Source: Chlorops oryzae (Eukaryota; Arthropoda; Insecta; Diptera; Chloropidae). Taken from it: a DNA stretch of 64,000 nucleotides. Below are positions 26,006-41,000 of this stretch, piece by piece. Numbering within the stretch: the stretch's first letter is position 1; each line of letters opens with the position of its first letter. The notes under the pieces are model-generated. The model was not told the DNA's origin. It was given only the letters and a program-made list of their open reading frames with translations, and did not search any database. The stretch is taken from the NCBI GenBank assembly GCA_020466095.1, contig CM035807.1, positions 19,569,985-19,633,984 on the forward strand, read 5' to 3'. Both the position numbers and the translations under genes were made by a program.

Positions 26006-29000
26006 GCTAAGAGCACTTTGGCTAGAACACCTGCTCGCCACAGAGATGCCCTCTTCAGTCCGGCCAGTTATTCGCCAGTGTAAGTATGTTTCATCTTATT
26101 GTGCTGTTGATTGTTCCTGTTGATGTTGCCGTGGCTGTTGCTGTGGCTGTTGCTGCCGCTTATTCGAGAAATTGCAAGCGTCAGCGCAACGGCTACAATG
26201 TATTCAAAGTTATCTTCCTTATGTATTTATGTGTGCGTATGTGCGTGTGTGTGTGTGTGTGCATTGTAAGAATTCATGATAAATATATATTTCTGAGTTA
26301 TGCTTTAAAGGTGCAATTTGTTACCCTCAGGCCTAATAGAATTCTATTGTGACGGGAGATGGTTATGGTGCGAAGTTTTTCTGTTTTTTTTTTTTTCTTC
26401 ATAATTTTTTTCAACGGAAGTCTGATTGCTTAGAGATGGATTTATGTTTCTTTCAAAAACCCCAACAGTTGGAAGGCATAAATAAAGCATTTGAATTTCG
26501 AAAAGAGGCCGATGAGATGAAGAATCCCAATTGCAGTGATTTTGAAACAAAGTTTTTCTATCGATTTGGCGAAAATGTTGAGGAGAATAACGTTTAGATT
26601 CAATGTCGATACATTGAATGGGTTATTTAACTATTAATCTTTCCATAAAGCTTGCTGGCAGTCATTATTTTCGTTATGGCGGGACATTAAGAGGACTTGC
26701 TAAAAACATGGCAATAAAATATTTGATCCATGATCAATGGGCTCATGGGCTAAGTTCCTGTCAACAGAGAGGGGACGTCTAATGTGATGAATACCCCGGT
26801 CAGAGACTTCATGAAGGGAACCGTAATGCTCGAGGAATTCCCTTCCAAATGGAGGTCTGATGAAATTTTTCCAATCGCACTCTCGAATGTTGGTTTCGTA
26901 CTGTTGAATTCAAATTTCCTTCAAGATGTTCCCAACGGCCAACAGTGCTTACCGCATACAAAGTATACGAGACTGTAAGCGACCTGCCTATTAATAGTTT
27001 ACTTTATGTGGTAGTTCAATCTGGCGTTCAAAATGGCCACGCTCGAACAAAAGTATACTAGGATGGTATATGAGGTCGTATGCATTACCGCCTACGGCCT
27101 ACGAAATGTGTTGCGGTTCATCGGTTCTGTAAACAGCATTTTGGCCGCTGGATTTAGACTTCTGTTAGAGACCCCAGAGCGGTTTTACTATCTTATTATA
27201 ATTTTTTATTTTCTTTGATTTTTATTTTTCTTAATGCTTTAAATTCCCCGAAATAAAACTAAATACCCGTGCCCAAAAATCCTTTCTTCGGTTTGTCTTC
27301 TAAAATTTGTCTTCGGACCAAATATCCCTCAACTACTTACAGTAGAAATAAATACGCCCGTTATTCTACGTCTGATCTTTGAGGAGCTCTCTTGTGGCAG
27401 TGTTGAGCTCGCTGGTTTGCTTAGACACACGCCAATCCAAGTTTTATTTATTTATTGATTTTCGCGGTAATTGATCGTTTTTGGCTTTTTAATAGCCCCC
27501 GTTAATTAAGAGTTGTGTGAAAGGACGCTTTTGTAAACGACCACACTGAAGAGTTAGACTTCCTTCCCTAGTTAAATCTTTACTGGTAGGTTAATCCGAT
27601 ACTGGCGATGTATTAGTTATACATAAAGGGCTGACCATATGAGCTTAACACAGCTTGTAAACGGTACGGGTGGTCCTGGACTCCCAGAACTGAGTGGTGC
27701 GGGTCTGCCTAGTTCTGGAGTCCTAGAACTGAGTGGTGTGGTTCTGCTTGGTCGTAGAATTTGCCAGGGATTCTGACATTGTCATGGTCCACTTTGAAGC
27801 TAAAATCAGTACGTTGTAACAGTGTCCGCAGTCCTTTTACCGGGTACACACTTAGTGCCGGTGAGTTAAGCCCCCCAGGCAGTCTTGACATTAATTTCTT
27901 TGACATCTGCGAAGTCTAGCTGGAAGTGTGGTTAAACATAAATGTCTATATGTGAAATGGAAGTCATGATACTTCCTATAATGACAGACAATATCTGCAA
28001 CCCTTTCGGTCTGTGTTTTCTGAGAAAAATAATTTCCAAACAACCTCAGCATCAATCTTGATGGCTGCCATCTTCATTTAAATAATGGAATTAATGAATT
28101 AATTATATGTGAAAAAGTCATACTAATAACACCTTAAAGTTTTCCTTAAAGGGTTAAGGTTAATAATATTGTAATTGGTTCAGATGAGACGGAAGAAGGT
28201 ATTTTTTTTTTTGTTATCTCTTATAGCTAAAAATTGCTCCGCCATAGTTATTTTTTCTTTTTCCTTTCTCGCAACAAGCCTTAGAAATGAACTCCTCCTG
28301 ACGTTGTCATCGATTAAATTGAAAATCCTAGAATCGCATGACTTTGTTAAATTATTTTTAAAGTACATTACATCGGGAAAAGCGACTTATTGTTTTATCG
28401 AACGCGTTTCCTTGAATCTATAAGCACCCGGCCTATGGACATGTTATGCTCCGTTGCTAGCAGCAGGTGCCTACTTAATCTACATACGTATGTACATATT
28501 TATGTACCTATCTATGTATGTCCGTTTGTATCCGAACATATACAGTCACACTTGCATACAGCGATGACTTGCATGTATTAACTTCATATGATCGTGTTAC
28601 GTTCGATTCGCAGCCGTGAAAACGCGTTCATTAAATTTTTCATTAAAATCACAACGGAGTCCCATTTAACAAACACAGAAATACACTCGCGCAGGCACAC
28701 ATGCGCATGCGCATGCGCATCGACATAAGACTTGAGCCGATGAAGTAGCAACAGATGCCATTAAATTCAACGATATTCAATATCGTGCTTATTGGACATA
28801 AATTAGAAAAAAGCTATAAAGATCAACGTGAAAATCACAACTGTCCGATCTCGTGCCAAATTCACGTATGCCTGCCAATGATCATACATAGATACCTCCT
28901 GCGATTCGCGAAGACATTAGAACAAAGCAAAGCGTTAAGAAATAAAAGCGATAAAATAAAAAAGAAAAAAAAATGCAAAAAAAAAAAATTAACAATAATA

Positions 29001-32000
29001 AAAGAATAAAATGAAAATCTTTTCCGACTTCAAATTTTATTGTGGAGACTCTTGTGCTCTGCCGCTTGCACATCTCCATCCAGAATCGTTCGTGAGTGCA
29101 CTCATTTAGCTTTGGGCATAATTTGCTCGAGAATAGTCATACTTTTGCGAAGGAAATGATTGAACAGCTGAATAGCAGCATGATTGGCCGACAGACGTGT
29201 GCGAAGACAGTACAAAAGGCGATTTGTAAGAATGACAGACTCTGAGCATGACCGATTGTAATGACTGAACGAATGATTGAATGACGAACTGAACAACTGA
29301 TGAACTTCGATAAAATTACAGTCGCGTCTGGATAGTATGAACCCCGGATAAAGTGAACACCTTGGTAATGTGAAAACATGGACTGAGGCTTATATTACAA
29401 CAGATTACGCAGATCCTCTAACATTTCACGAGTAAATCATTAGGAGAACACAAGAAACAACACGGCTCTATGGAATTTTTTCATTGCAATTTTCTTCAAT
29501 TCTTGCATGGCAATTGTCAAATAATGCAAATAAAACCTCAAAAAATTGAGTCACGGTAGTGTGAACAACCTCGATAATATGAATATGTAAATTTGTGTTC
29601 AAGATCGAACCAAATAAAGAAAATTAAACCTAAAAAAAATTGTGTCTCGATAGTGTGAACAGTCTCGATAGTGTGAACAGCTTCGATAGTAATAATAGGC
29701 CTTACAAAAATCAGCTCACTCGATCAAGAGTCGACTGTGTATTTTCATTTATAAATGTGTCTGCCTTGTTTGCTTTCCGCCCACTCCGCCACCCCCGTGC
29801 GAATCGATGCGTTGAATTGAAGCGAAATTTGAAGCGAATGATTGAACGGAATTGATGTACCGCCGCTCTTAATATATGTATGTATGTATGTATGTTCGTG
29901 AACGTGTTGCTATGTTGGACTCTTCAGTTCCGATTTACAACATCTGGAGAAATGATAAATGTTAATAAAGTGTAATAATAGCATTTATAGCCACATATAG
30001 CAGGATGAACACCGAGCATCACAGAGTGATATAGAAAGAAAGAGAGCAGGGAGAATTCAATAATTACGCCTCCTCTTAGCGGCCAACGAAACGATAAGCT
30101 CTAAACTCGATTGCGTCTTTTATTTAATTTTTTTTTGAAATTTTTTTTTTTAATGTATATTTCCTCATATCCGCGTGATTAGTTTTGTGTATATAATGCG
30201 GAGCATCCTGACAGACGCGGATCCATGGGGGAAGGGGACCTTTTTCCCTTCAGGGAAAGACTAAAAGCGAAAAAAAATGGGACCAACCCAAACAGTTGAG
30301 TGAATTTCTTCATTTTTGTAATCCCCCATTAAACTAAAGCCCAGATCCTCATCGGTCATCATCGCAGTTGGACTACTTCTGTTCAGGTTATGACTTTCAT
30401 ACACTTTGAAGATCTTGAATTTTGCTATTGAAGAAAATATGTATTACAATGGTCTCTTTATGACTCGAACCTCGTTAAGCGGAAATCCTCATTAAAGCCC
30501 AAAATCCAACATTGCGAGAGACCGATGCGAGAGTGCGCGACGTCACGAAAATGTTTTGCGTGACGCATTTCAATCTCCAATGAGAGTTTTGCGTCACGCA
30601 GATGAAAGCATAATATCGCTTCTAGTAATGCAATATTTGAACCAAGTACCAATCTAACAAGTACTCATAAAAATTATACGCTTTCACTTGAGTTTAAATT
30701 TTAATTCAAAATTTTCAAAAATTTTCAAAAAATTTTCAAAATGAACCAAAGCTTGCGAAATATTCTAAAAGCTCTTTTTCACGGAACAGTGAACAGTTTT
30801 TTTTTTTTTTTATTAGTTTAAACGAGTACTCAATAGCGAGTACTCAAAAAATAGCTACATCATTAACCTGTCAAATTGCCTCGCAACGAGAAATATTCAA
30901 TTTTTCAAAATTTTCTCGCTACGAGGTCTCACAGTGCGATACATTGGAGCTTGAACCATATGATTGAATGTATTGAAATTTGTGTGCGTCTCGTCTCGCG
31001 CTCTCGCATCGGGCTCTCGCAATGCTGGATTTTGGGCTTAAGTCGAGAAAAAATGTTCGAAGTTCTTGTTAAGTCGAAAAATCGTTACCTCGAATTTTAT
31101 TGGATTTTCCTTGATATTGGAGTTACATATTCCTATTCCTATTCCTATTCTGAATGCATTTTCTCCGGGAGTTTTTTTTTTTTTTAGAAATTTTCCTCGA
31201 CTGAAGAAGCAAGTATTTTTAGCTTCACTAAAAGAAAGAAACTGATGAGCTTTGCTTAAAAATGTTCCAAGATTTCCCTTTATATTCCCTCCAATAATGC
31301 TTAGAAGAAGAGAGTTATTTTCAAATCTGCAAGGAAAATATTTAGTACCGGGCTGATAGAGATTCCACTGTATATAGAATACTCCATCATATGTACGTAC
31401 GCCACTGTACTCATCCGATCACAAAGAGTTGATGATGCTAATGTCGTAACACAGCAATAACGATGAGTTTGATGACCATCTAGGCGTACACGTTATACCA
31501 TAAGTCAGCTTGTGTCCATGTCTCTCGATAGGCAAACGATGAAAAAGAACAACAATAATAACAACAACAACACAACAGCAACCAGAAGGAGAAGAAGAAG
31601 AAATTGAAAGAAATCTAAAGAATTGTAAACGACAAAATCGTGAAGCATACTGCGGAAGTGGCAATGGTTCGGTTCGACATGTTAGTACTATCTTCCTTCA
31701 TGTTATTCCGCTCTTTATCTCCCCTCGCCCATTCGTGTGATGTGTACTGAAAGTTTGGTTATTAAAAAAGAAAACAGATAAGAAAGTACAACAACAACAA
31801 AAGGGGGGAAAAATGAAACCAGTTCAACGGAAATGAATTGACTGAGTGGAAAAGCGTTTGGATACAACGGTTGCACCTTCAGGGGGACTCTGACTTTAAT
31901 GACCGCTCGTTGACGGTCTTTTCATTATTTTTCAAATCTTTCTTTTTTCGTATTCTATTTTTTTTTTCTTCTTTTTTTTTTCTAACTTGAGAAAGCTACG

Positions 32001-35000
32001 CGGAAATGATGTTTTTCCGTATTCTAATGATTTAAAAATCGCCTTGAGAATATTTCAACTGAAGCTTAATTAGGGCAGTGAGAAAAAAAAATTAAAAAAA
32101 TACAAGCCATTGCGTGAGCCAGTGAGTGGAGATGAATTTTTCCATATTTGAAAAGACGAAATAGAAGAATAAGAAGAAGCCGAATTCTTTTCTATTAAAT
32201 TGAAGATTGCCATAATTTAAGGCATTCAAAATTTCGCTATGGGCTTTCATTTGAATTACCTACGCTAAATGAACGCTTTCGCCGCAAAAGATTCATGCTC
32301 GTCTCTAACTGTGAAAATTTACACAAAATACACGCTGAAAGGGTTCAAAGATCGCTTTAAGCGGCTTTCAAAAACGAAGAAAAAATACAAAAAAAAAAAA
32401 TCTCTTAGCTCATGACTGCGGTAGGATTTTACAAAGCTTTCATAAGAATTGCCATTTTCCTTTTTTCTTCTCCGCCAATTCTCCATCGAGAACTCCCATT
32501 GCGTAATGAAGCAAAAAGCAGTGATAGAGAGCGAGAGAGGGAGGGGGAGTGAGGGGAAAAATAACTGCCGCCACATTGAATATTTCGTATGCAACAAAGC
32601 GCGGCAATCACGTCGCGCGAATACAACTTGCGGCAACAATGGCAAACATACATAGTTGCAACAACTTAAGCCCCTTAAGCCGAATGCGATCGCGTTTCGA
32701 GGCGAAATGAACGTGCGCGCATGCGCAACACGTGAGTGTGTTTCTGTGTGTGTATGTGGATATGACAAATGCATATCGGGAGGAACATATGAATGTTTGT
32801 TTTATTGAAAATCCCCTATCGAAGCCGAGGCATTAATTGAACGATGCTTAAAAAATTTATAGTTTTTTTTATTTGCCTTCTCGAAATCGTCTTCAAACAA
32901 AGAGTCAGATCGAAGCTGTCTAATCCGAGAAAATTCTCTACGAAGACCGTCTTTATTCGGTGCATTTCATCTTAAAAGGGAAAGAATCTAATTTTTTCGA
33001 TTTTCTCCAGCAAAAAAAAAAATATAATAATAACAAACACTACTCTTAAAAACTAGGGTCTTTGAAAAAGTTCATGACGATCCCAATGACACGTTGTTTG
33101 AACCAACCCAATACCTACATATGTATATACAAGGAAAGCTCCCACTCTTGGGCAGTTCTCTCGGATGTTTTCTCAAGCTTCTCATGCGGCGAACTCTTTC
33201 GAGGAATCTCTGTCGAACGGATATCATCAATAGTCCCTTGGATGTCTTCTTTTTCTTCTTGCGTGTTCAAGTTTGCCGGCCTATCTCGGGGTCCGCAGAG
33301 TCCATTGGATGTCTATCTTCAAGAATTTTAAAATTCAAAATCAGGATCAGTCAAAATCTTAATATTTTATAATTGCCATAAAGGCTCGTGAAGAATTAAT
33401 ATGGGCAGTTTTCCAAAGGGTATGAGATGGTTTAAAGATGCCTAGTGATGGACTCGTAGCTGCTGGAATCGTGTGCCTAGTTTGTGTCGCCTCTTTAGTG
33501 GCCTTCTTGGGAGAAATCTAGATAGTTCCTCACTATATTTTACATAGCCCGTGTATATGTGAGTTTTTTTCAGAGAGAGAAAAATTGAGACAAAATTTTT
33601 TTTTGTATAATTCTCATTAGTTTTTAAATTCTGGAATAAAACGGTGTACTTTCTTTGAATTTCTTTGCGCAGAGGCGCCTAGTCTTAAAACTAAAAAATT
33701 ACCATGGGGATGTTTGGAAGATCCTAGATAGGTCTAGACTCGAAATGGACTAGGCCCCATTCTAACCAAAGCATTAAGAAATTAGCAAGAACCTGGCTAG
33801 ACATTACTGGGCAGGCTCAAGATATAAAATAGGCAAATCTAGCCAGGACACTTTGCCAGCCGGTATAACTTTTTTGATATTTTACCGAAATTGTTCCTCG
33901 AGATAAAACTGAAACATGCCTCAATTATATAATCAATACAGATTTATTATACATACCAAACCCCTGGAAATACTGGCTTCTTGTATCATTTCACGATGGT
34001 TAGACTTTGGGTCGCGCGATGGAAACTTTCCTACGGGGAACTTCTAAATTATTCCTGTTAAAACTTGTAGCTATAGGAGTAGGTATATATATGTATATAA
34101 AAATTTTTTATATGGGGTACAGTTATCAAATATGGGATTATTTTCTGTCACTGATCGATCTCATCGACCCTTTATTTGCTTCTGTACAAAACAACTCGTT
34201 TAGGAAGTGATAAATATAAACAGCCTCAATGAATGAATATTTTGCCCGACCCTCGTACAAGGAACTGCAAAGGAAAAACCGAATATTTTTTTAACTTTTT
34301 TCCCCCTTTGTCTTTCAGCAAAACGCTTGAGAAATCAAATCTCGAAAAAAGATTTCGTTAGCATGAGACAAGAAAAGGTTATTGTTACCGATGTTGTTAT
34401 TGTTGTTGCTATTGTTGTTGTTAGCATGCGTCGTACAGTACGAGTGTAATGTATGCAATGGGTATGTACATATGTACCTTTGATGCAACAATATTCGATG
34501 TTGTTTCGGGCCGTTTGCAATGTTCATAAATTTTGCATATACGAGTATAAAAAAAAAAAATTAAAAAAAACGCCCGTAGAAGTAGTAGCAAAAGTAGCCG
34601 AGCCGAAATGGACTCACACTGTTCCTTTGGTGCATTTTCTGTTATTTCGGACATGCATCGATGTTTTTTTAATTAGTTTCTGGGGCGATTGTTATCCTAA
34701 GGGCATCGTTATAATTGAAATTTATAGCATGTTAACAATTTTATTGGGAATTCGAGTAGTTAATTCAGTCATATTGCAGTGAAATTGCATATAAATTGCG
34801 CATAAATCTGGCAAGAGATCTCTCTGCCCTTTGGGCATGTTACGGCTTTTCGTTTGATTGAGTAATGAAATTCAGTAGAAGTTCGGTTCAGATCCAAACG
34901 AGAGCCAGAAAGTTCGACGATTCTAAGACGACGATGACGACTAGCGATTAATGACTTCTTTCAGCTGATGAGTAATGGAGCTTGGATTAGTCAGTTTATC

Positions 35001-38000
35001 CTTTTATGATGGCAGAGAGATTAGTTCGTCAAAGATGTTGAGAGAAATGGAAATTTAATGTTGTCAAAGGCTACCGCTTTAAATCAATTCAGTTGGAATG
35101 GAGATTGCTCCAATAAACGGAAGAATTTTAATGGGAAAATTAATTGTTAGAAAGTCACAGGGGGCCGTAAAGACGGTGGTTTGCCCCAGAGTCGGTCCTA
35201 AAGAGGTTCGGACATCCTCAAGATCTTCGGACGGACCTCCTCCATAGGTCCCGAATTCAAGAATTAAAGCTGTTTAAGTCTGCCTGAAGGAGTTTCGCTA
35301 AAACAAATACCCTATCCTCTGTCTGGTCCCGACTTGTGGAGATTCCAGCGTTAGATCGATGGACAGCTTACGCTTGAAATCTGTTAAGGGGGTCTTCTCA
35401 TTGAAAACCCGTTTTTTGGACCCTTTTTAAAAAAATTCTTATTTGAAAACGCAAAGAATAATTGAAAACTTTTTTTATTTATTGTATTACAAAAGGTTCA
35501 AAGTAAATAAAAAAAAAAATTTTTTTGCCTCGATACGTGGGCTGTTCAAAAAGTAATGAGACTTCAAAGTTGGTGGTGAAAAAAAAAGGTGCCGTCACGG
35601 CGGCCACGATTCCGGGTCTCCGGAGCGTCCGAAATGGAAAAAAAAAACGGGGTTATAATCAGTATAGATGTAATTCTCGGGTGAACCTCAAGCTTAATTT
35701 TGTGATTTTTTTTGACAAAATGGCGGCCATTCAAAAAAAAATTTCAATTTCGGGCTTTTTTTTGTAGTTTAGTGTAAAAAAAAAAAATGTAAAAAATTTT
35801 TTAAAATTATGGTCGAGGTTCACCCGAGAATGGTGACAATTCTGCGTCGATTCCACTTTGTTTCATGAAAATCGGTTCAGTTGAACTGGAGATATCATGG
35901 CCGCCAGTTCGAAAAACGTGGTTTCGAGATAAACGCGTTTAAAGTTTGAAGCAACGCAAAAATTACTCGTTTTAGCGCAGATCTTGCTCGACAAAGAAGG
36001 CTATATCCTCTAAACTATTTCGAATTTCAAAAAATCCTTTTAGGGGAATATTCACAACTACCCAAGCTATAAATAAATGCAAAAAAAAAAGTCGAAAAAA
36101 AAGTTGCTCAATGAGAAGACCCCCTTAAAAGATCATCTCCGAGATCGTATCTCGGCAAGGACGTATTCGACGGGGGAACCGATGGGATCATGGCCCCTTT
36201 AAGACGGAATCAACTTAAAAATAGAGCCGTTCGTCTTGAACTTATAAAAATTAACAACCCCCTCTTCATCAGAGCCCCCTGTAGCACGGTACCTAATCTA
36301 GTTCTTAATTGATACCCAAAGGAAAACAAAAATGCAAAGGAGTATATTCGACCCACTCCGTTTAGATTCCTTATCAGAAGTCTGTTTTAATTTACCCATA
36401 ATTTAACCCTTCTTCCACCATTGAGACAATAGAACGCATAAAATCGGAATGAGTACTGGTCGTTAGGGGGTTAAATAAATTTATTTGTATTCCTACTCTC
36501 AAAGAAATAAAAACCTCCATTAATGAAACGAACATTTCCTGGTAGCTCGAAGCTTTGTTGCAAGACCGCTAAAATCAACACCTCCTAAGGAGCGCATAAC
36601 AAATTTTATAAATCAAGGGGGGGTTTTTTTTTTCAATCGGATCGCGCAATAGCCGCAAAGCGAATTTCTATTCAACCAACCTACTAGAAACCTTTCCACC
36701 TTCGTTCGAACCCAAAAAAAAAACTCTCCGAAGGCGAATGGCGCATATGCACATGGCCTGGTCGTAGGACGCGAACATCGTTTTTCCATTTCACGCTTTT
36801 CGTTGGAAGTTCTACATATTTTCTTTCTAAGGAAATGAACACTTGCTGCATACGAAATTCTTTTTGCGCTTCGCTTCGGCAGCAGTAGTTCATCATCGGT
36901 GCAACCCACCCACGCATCATATCACAATGACAGGGAACGAACTTTGCATTAAATGCGAGTTTTCTTTTTGGGCTTCGTTTATTATTATTTTGCCTATTTT
37001 ACATACGTACATATGTACATATATGTATTTCCTCTTTGGCATCTTGCAGCGGTACACCGCGCTCGGCACACACACGAGCTGCTCCGGGGTCTGGAAAAAT
37101 TGTTTACACCTTCGGTAATGCCGAACTGATCAGCAAAGAGCAATGGTCCTCGTTGCAACAGCCGAAAATTCGTATAAAACAACTCCTTCTGCATGCGGTC
37201 GATGGCGCGGACGAAGAGAGAGGGGAGACGCTGTGCAGTGTCAAAGATGCGCGATACATGTTCGATAATCTACTCGAAAAGTGCGAAATAGCGGGGGATC
37301 GTATATTCCATATTGGCAAGAGCCTTTGCAGTAAGGCCTTCGGAAATGATGCAGATGACTTCGAACTGACACAAGTGGATATGCCTTCACAGGTGGGTGG
37401 ATTGAAATTAACAAAATAAAAGTAAAAAGCAAGACAGACAGAGAGAGAAAGAGAGAGAGAGAGCGAATGAAAACAGGATGAAAAATCTTTATATCGAGCT
37501 TAGACGAACTACTTTAGCACGCTATATTTGAAAATTACTGAGCGTTGCCACTTTATAGAATGATTTAATTGGTTCTAAATTTTCTTTAACCCTTTATTGC
37601 ACACGATAAGAACCATATGTAATTATTTTTGAAGCCTTAATAGAACCTTTTGTTGAGAAAAAAATTTTTTGCCACATTTTCAATATACAGTCGAACTTCC
37701 GTATAGTGAACGTCTATAAAATGAAGTTCTCCCTACTATGAAATAATTTCAAACGCACAGCTTTTTCGTTCCACTTTCAGTGTACGTGTTAATAATTTCT
37801 GTAAAATGAAATTTCTATATGTATAATGAAGTGATTTTCTGGTCCCGTGCGACTTCATTATAAGGAAGTTCGACTGTATGATGCAGTGAAGGGTTAATTG
37901 AACTACTTACTGCGAAAAAAATTTTTTCCCAATTATTTAATAAGTATTTCATGCAGTAAAGGGTTAATAAAACTATTCACAGAGAATAAAACTTTTTTCC

Positions 38001-41000
38001 CATGCATTAAAGGGTTAATAAAACCATTTGCAGCGTAGAAAGTATTTCCTCAATTTATTAATATTTCTTGCAGTAAAGGGTTAATAATACATACCATTTA
38101 CAGCACACAAAAAATATAGCATTTAGCATTTATATCATGCATTAAAGGGCTAAGAAATCCTTTAAGCTCTCGATATAATTTCCTTAATAGAAAAATCACA
38201 TTGAACGAAGATCCTTACGCATGTTGTATAAATAATCTTTTTTGGTCAAGGCTGGCAACTCCGAAATAAAGCATTATAATTTTACCTCCTTAAATCGTTC
38301 AATATTGTAGGGGATTGCTTAAGACTTTATACACTCACTTATTCAATATGCCTTTTGGATTATCTTTTGTTTTTTTTTCGTTTTGCTCCCAGAGTACCGT
38401 TAAAACAGTTGGCATCATATGCTGTGATCATGATGGTGCATTGGATGCATCCTCAACGTTGCTCATCGGATCAGATGAAATGCGCTGTCGTACGACGCGT
38501 TTGAATTTTTCAAAAGCGAAATCCGTAGGCGTATTCCCGGGTCAAGTTGTTATGGTATCTGGTACGAACCCCCGTGGTGAAATCTTTATGGTCGATGAGA
38601 TAGTCGCCGAACGTCAATTGGATATGCCAGCACCACCACCACCGAAACTGGCCGATCAACTGAGTTTCGTCATTGCTGCGGGACCATTTACGGCCGATGA
38701 TGATTTAGTTTATGATCCATTAAACGATTTACTCGCCTACTTGAAGGAGCATATGCCCGATGTGCTAATCTTAACTGGGCCATTTGTCGATGCCGAACAT
38801 AAATTGATTAGCGACAACGTAACGCTGGCCGAAACGTTCGAAACGTTCTTTGAGAAAATGATCGCCGGAATTGTTGAGTCGATTGGGTGAGGATGAAAAT
38901 GTCGAGATTTTGATGTCATTTTTTTTTTTTTTTTTTTGCTTAATTGAATCGATCATAAATGCCAACGCATTTCTTGCCAAAGATTTTTTTCGAAATTCGT
39001 GGTGAAATTTGGTTTGGCGGGCATAGAATCAACGCTCAACATTGGAAAAAAAAAAACAATTTTTCATATGTTGTTGGCGATGGGATGAGTTAAAAAGAGT
39101 TTATTTTTTTGGCTTTAGTTAAATGGCAGGGACACTTATTAGGTCCGCATAGGCGAGGATGTACTTCCAGCGAAAAAAAGGATCAGATCCTTATGCAGGA
39201 TTATTTTTTTATTGTGTAGCAGTGTTGGAAAATGGAAATTTCAGTGTGTACCTAAAATGGCCCATTAATTGTACCTAAATATAGTAAAGTGTACCTAATA
39301 TACCCAGCCGGAATTTTTTTCATAAATGATAAATTATATACCCAGCCGGAATTTTTCTCATAAATGGCAAATTTATTAATGTTTTCAGCGAAGACATCAA
39401 GGGGAAAATTAGAGTTTTCTCAAATCTGATGACATGATCATTTAAAAAAAGAGATGTTATTCATACCAATTCTAATGGCAATGTCATCGAGAGAAGGTGT
39501 TATTCACTCCCGAACGATGGCATTGTCTTGCAAAACGAGAGGTACTGATACGATGGAGTAATATACAGTAGTTTCGGTATATAAGAAAGTCGATTTTGCC
39601 AAAAAATTCATTCCTATATCCGGTTTTTTCTTAAATAAGAGCCCGTTTATAAGAAAATTCTTTCTTATAAAAAAAACCGTTTATAAGAAAATTTTTTTTT
39701 ATATAAACAATCGATATTTGAAAAAAGGGGTGTTAATTTTTTGATAAAAACCCAGTTTCTTATATAAAATTTTTTTCCATACAAAAACAGTTTTTGGTTT
39801 TGGTAAACAGTTTCTTAAAGGTGGGTTTTTTTTTATATACGAGTTTCTTATATAGCGAAACTACTGTATTGCAATTTCGATGACCAACCTGAATCTAGAA
39901 CAACATAAAATACAAGAAGGTGAAACATCAAAACATCTAACACCTAGTCCGCACTGGATGCACTATGCTATCTTTTTTGGGAAATGTATAATACAATTTC
40001 TGCAAACACTACTCAGATAACCACAGAAGACCTTTCTCCATTTAATTCACCAACAAAATTTCTTCATCTTCAAATTGTACCTAAAATGGACAAATTGTAC
40101 CTAATGTACCTTTGAAGTGAAAAAGGGCCGAAAAAGGTACAATTACACCTACTTTTCCAACACTGTTGTGTAGATTAGAGTTATTTGTAGGCTATGCTTC
40201 ATCACCGCCGATGACTGAGCAAGCAATGCAACAGGCAGAGCGGCGATGAATAAGGATTTCCGTTTAATGAAATCGAATTTGAGGTTAGAACGAGTACGTT
40301 TAAATGACCGTCGTCAGGCTTCTGATGTGAGTTACACTTGGCGATTGGGGCCAGTTAATAACGCGAACAAGGGTTACAATGGTTCTAGGAATGTGCATTT
40401 TGAAATTTACAATTTTCTTTGTTTTTTCATTCAAGCACGAATACAACGATATTGGTGGTTGCCTCCCACAAGGATGCCTCAGCGGATCCTGTATATCCGA
40501 CCATGCCGATGGCGCTTAAAAATACATATCCCAACGTGCATTTATTGCCTGATCCCTCGTTAATTGATTTGAATGGCATTGTCATAGGGATGACATCCAC
40601 AGATATTATCGATCATCTGTTGAGCAGCGAACTGGCGATGTAAGTACGATCGGCAGTCATTTTGAGCATGAAAAATAAAAGTCGATTTTTTTCTTTTAGT
40701 AACGCTGGCGAAAGAGTGAAACGAGTTGTAAATTATTTATTACAGCAAGCTTCGTTTTACCCATTGAATCCACCACCAGAAAGTCGAATGTGCTATGACA
40801 GCAATTTGGCAAGCAAATTTGCGAATATCGATCAAATTCCAAATATACTTATACTGCCGAGTGATCAGAAATGTTTTATACGGGTATGTATTCCATTTTC
40901 TTATTTCGATTTAAGTTTTAAAAACGCCCTTTCTTATGTTTTGAGCAGTGCCGTAGCAACCATAGGGGCAAGAGGGGGATTTTCCCCCCACGCATTTTTG

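Noticed and set aside
30876..31187. Peptide SRIGLSQCWILG shared by frames on both strands, suggestive of a conserved motif
   Set aside because: It is the translation of an inverted repeat in a transposon, so it occurs once per arm.
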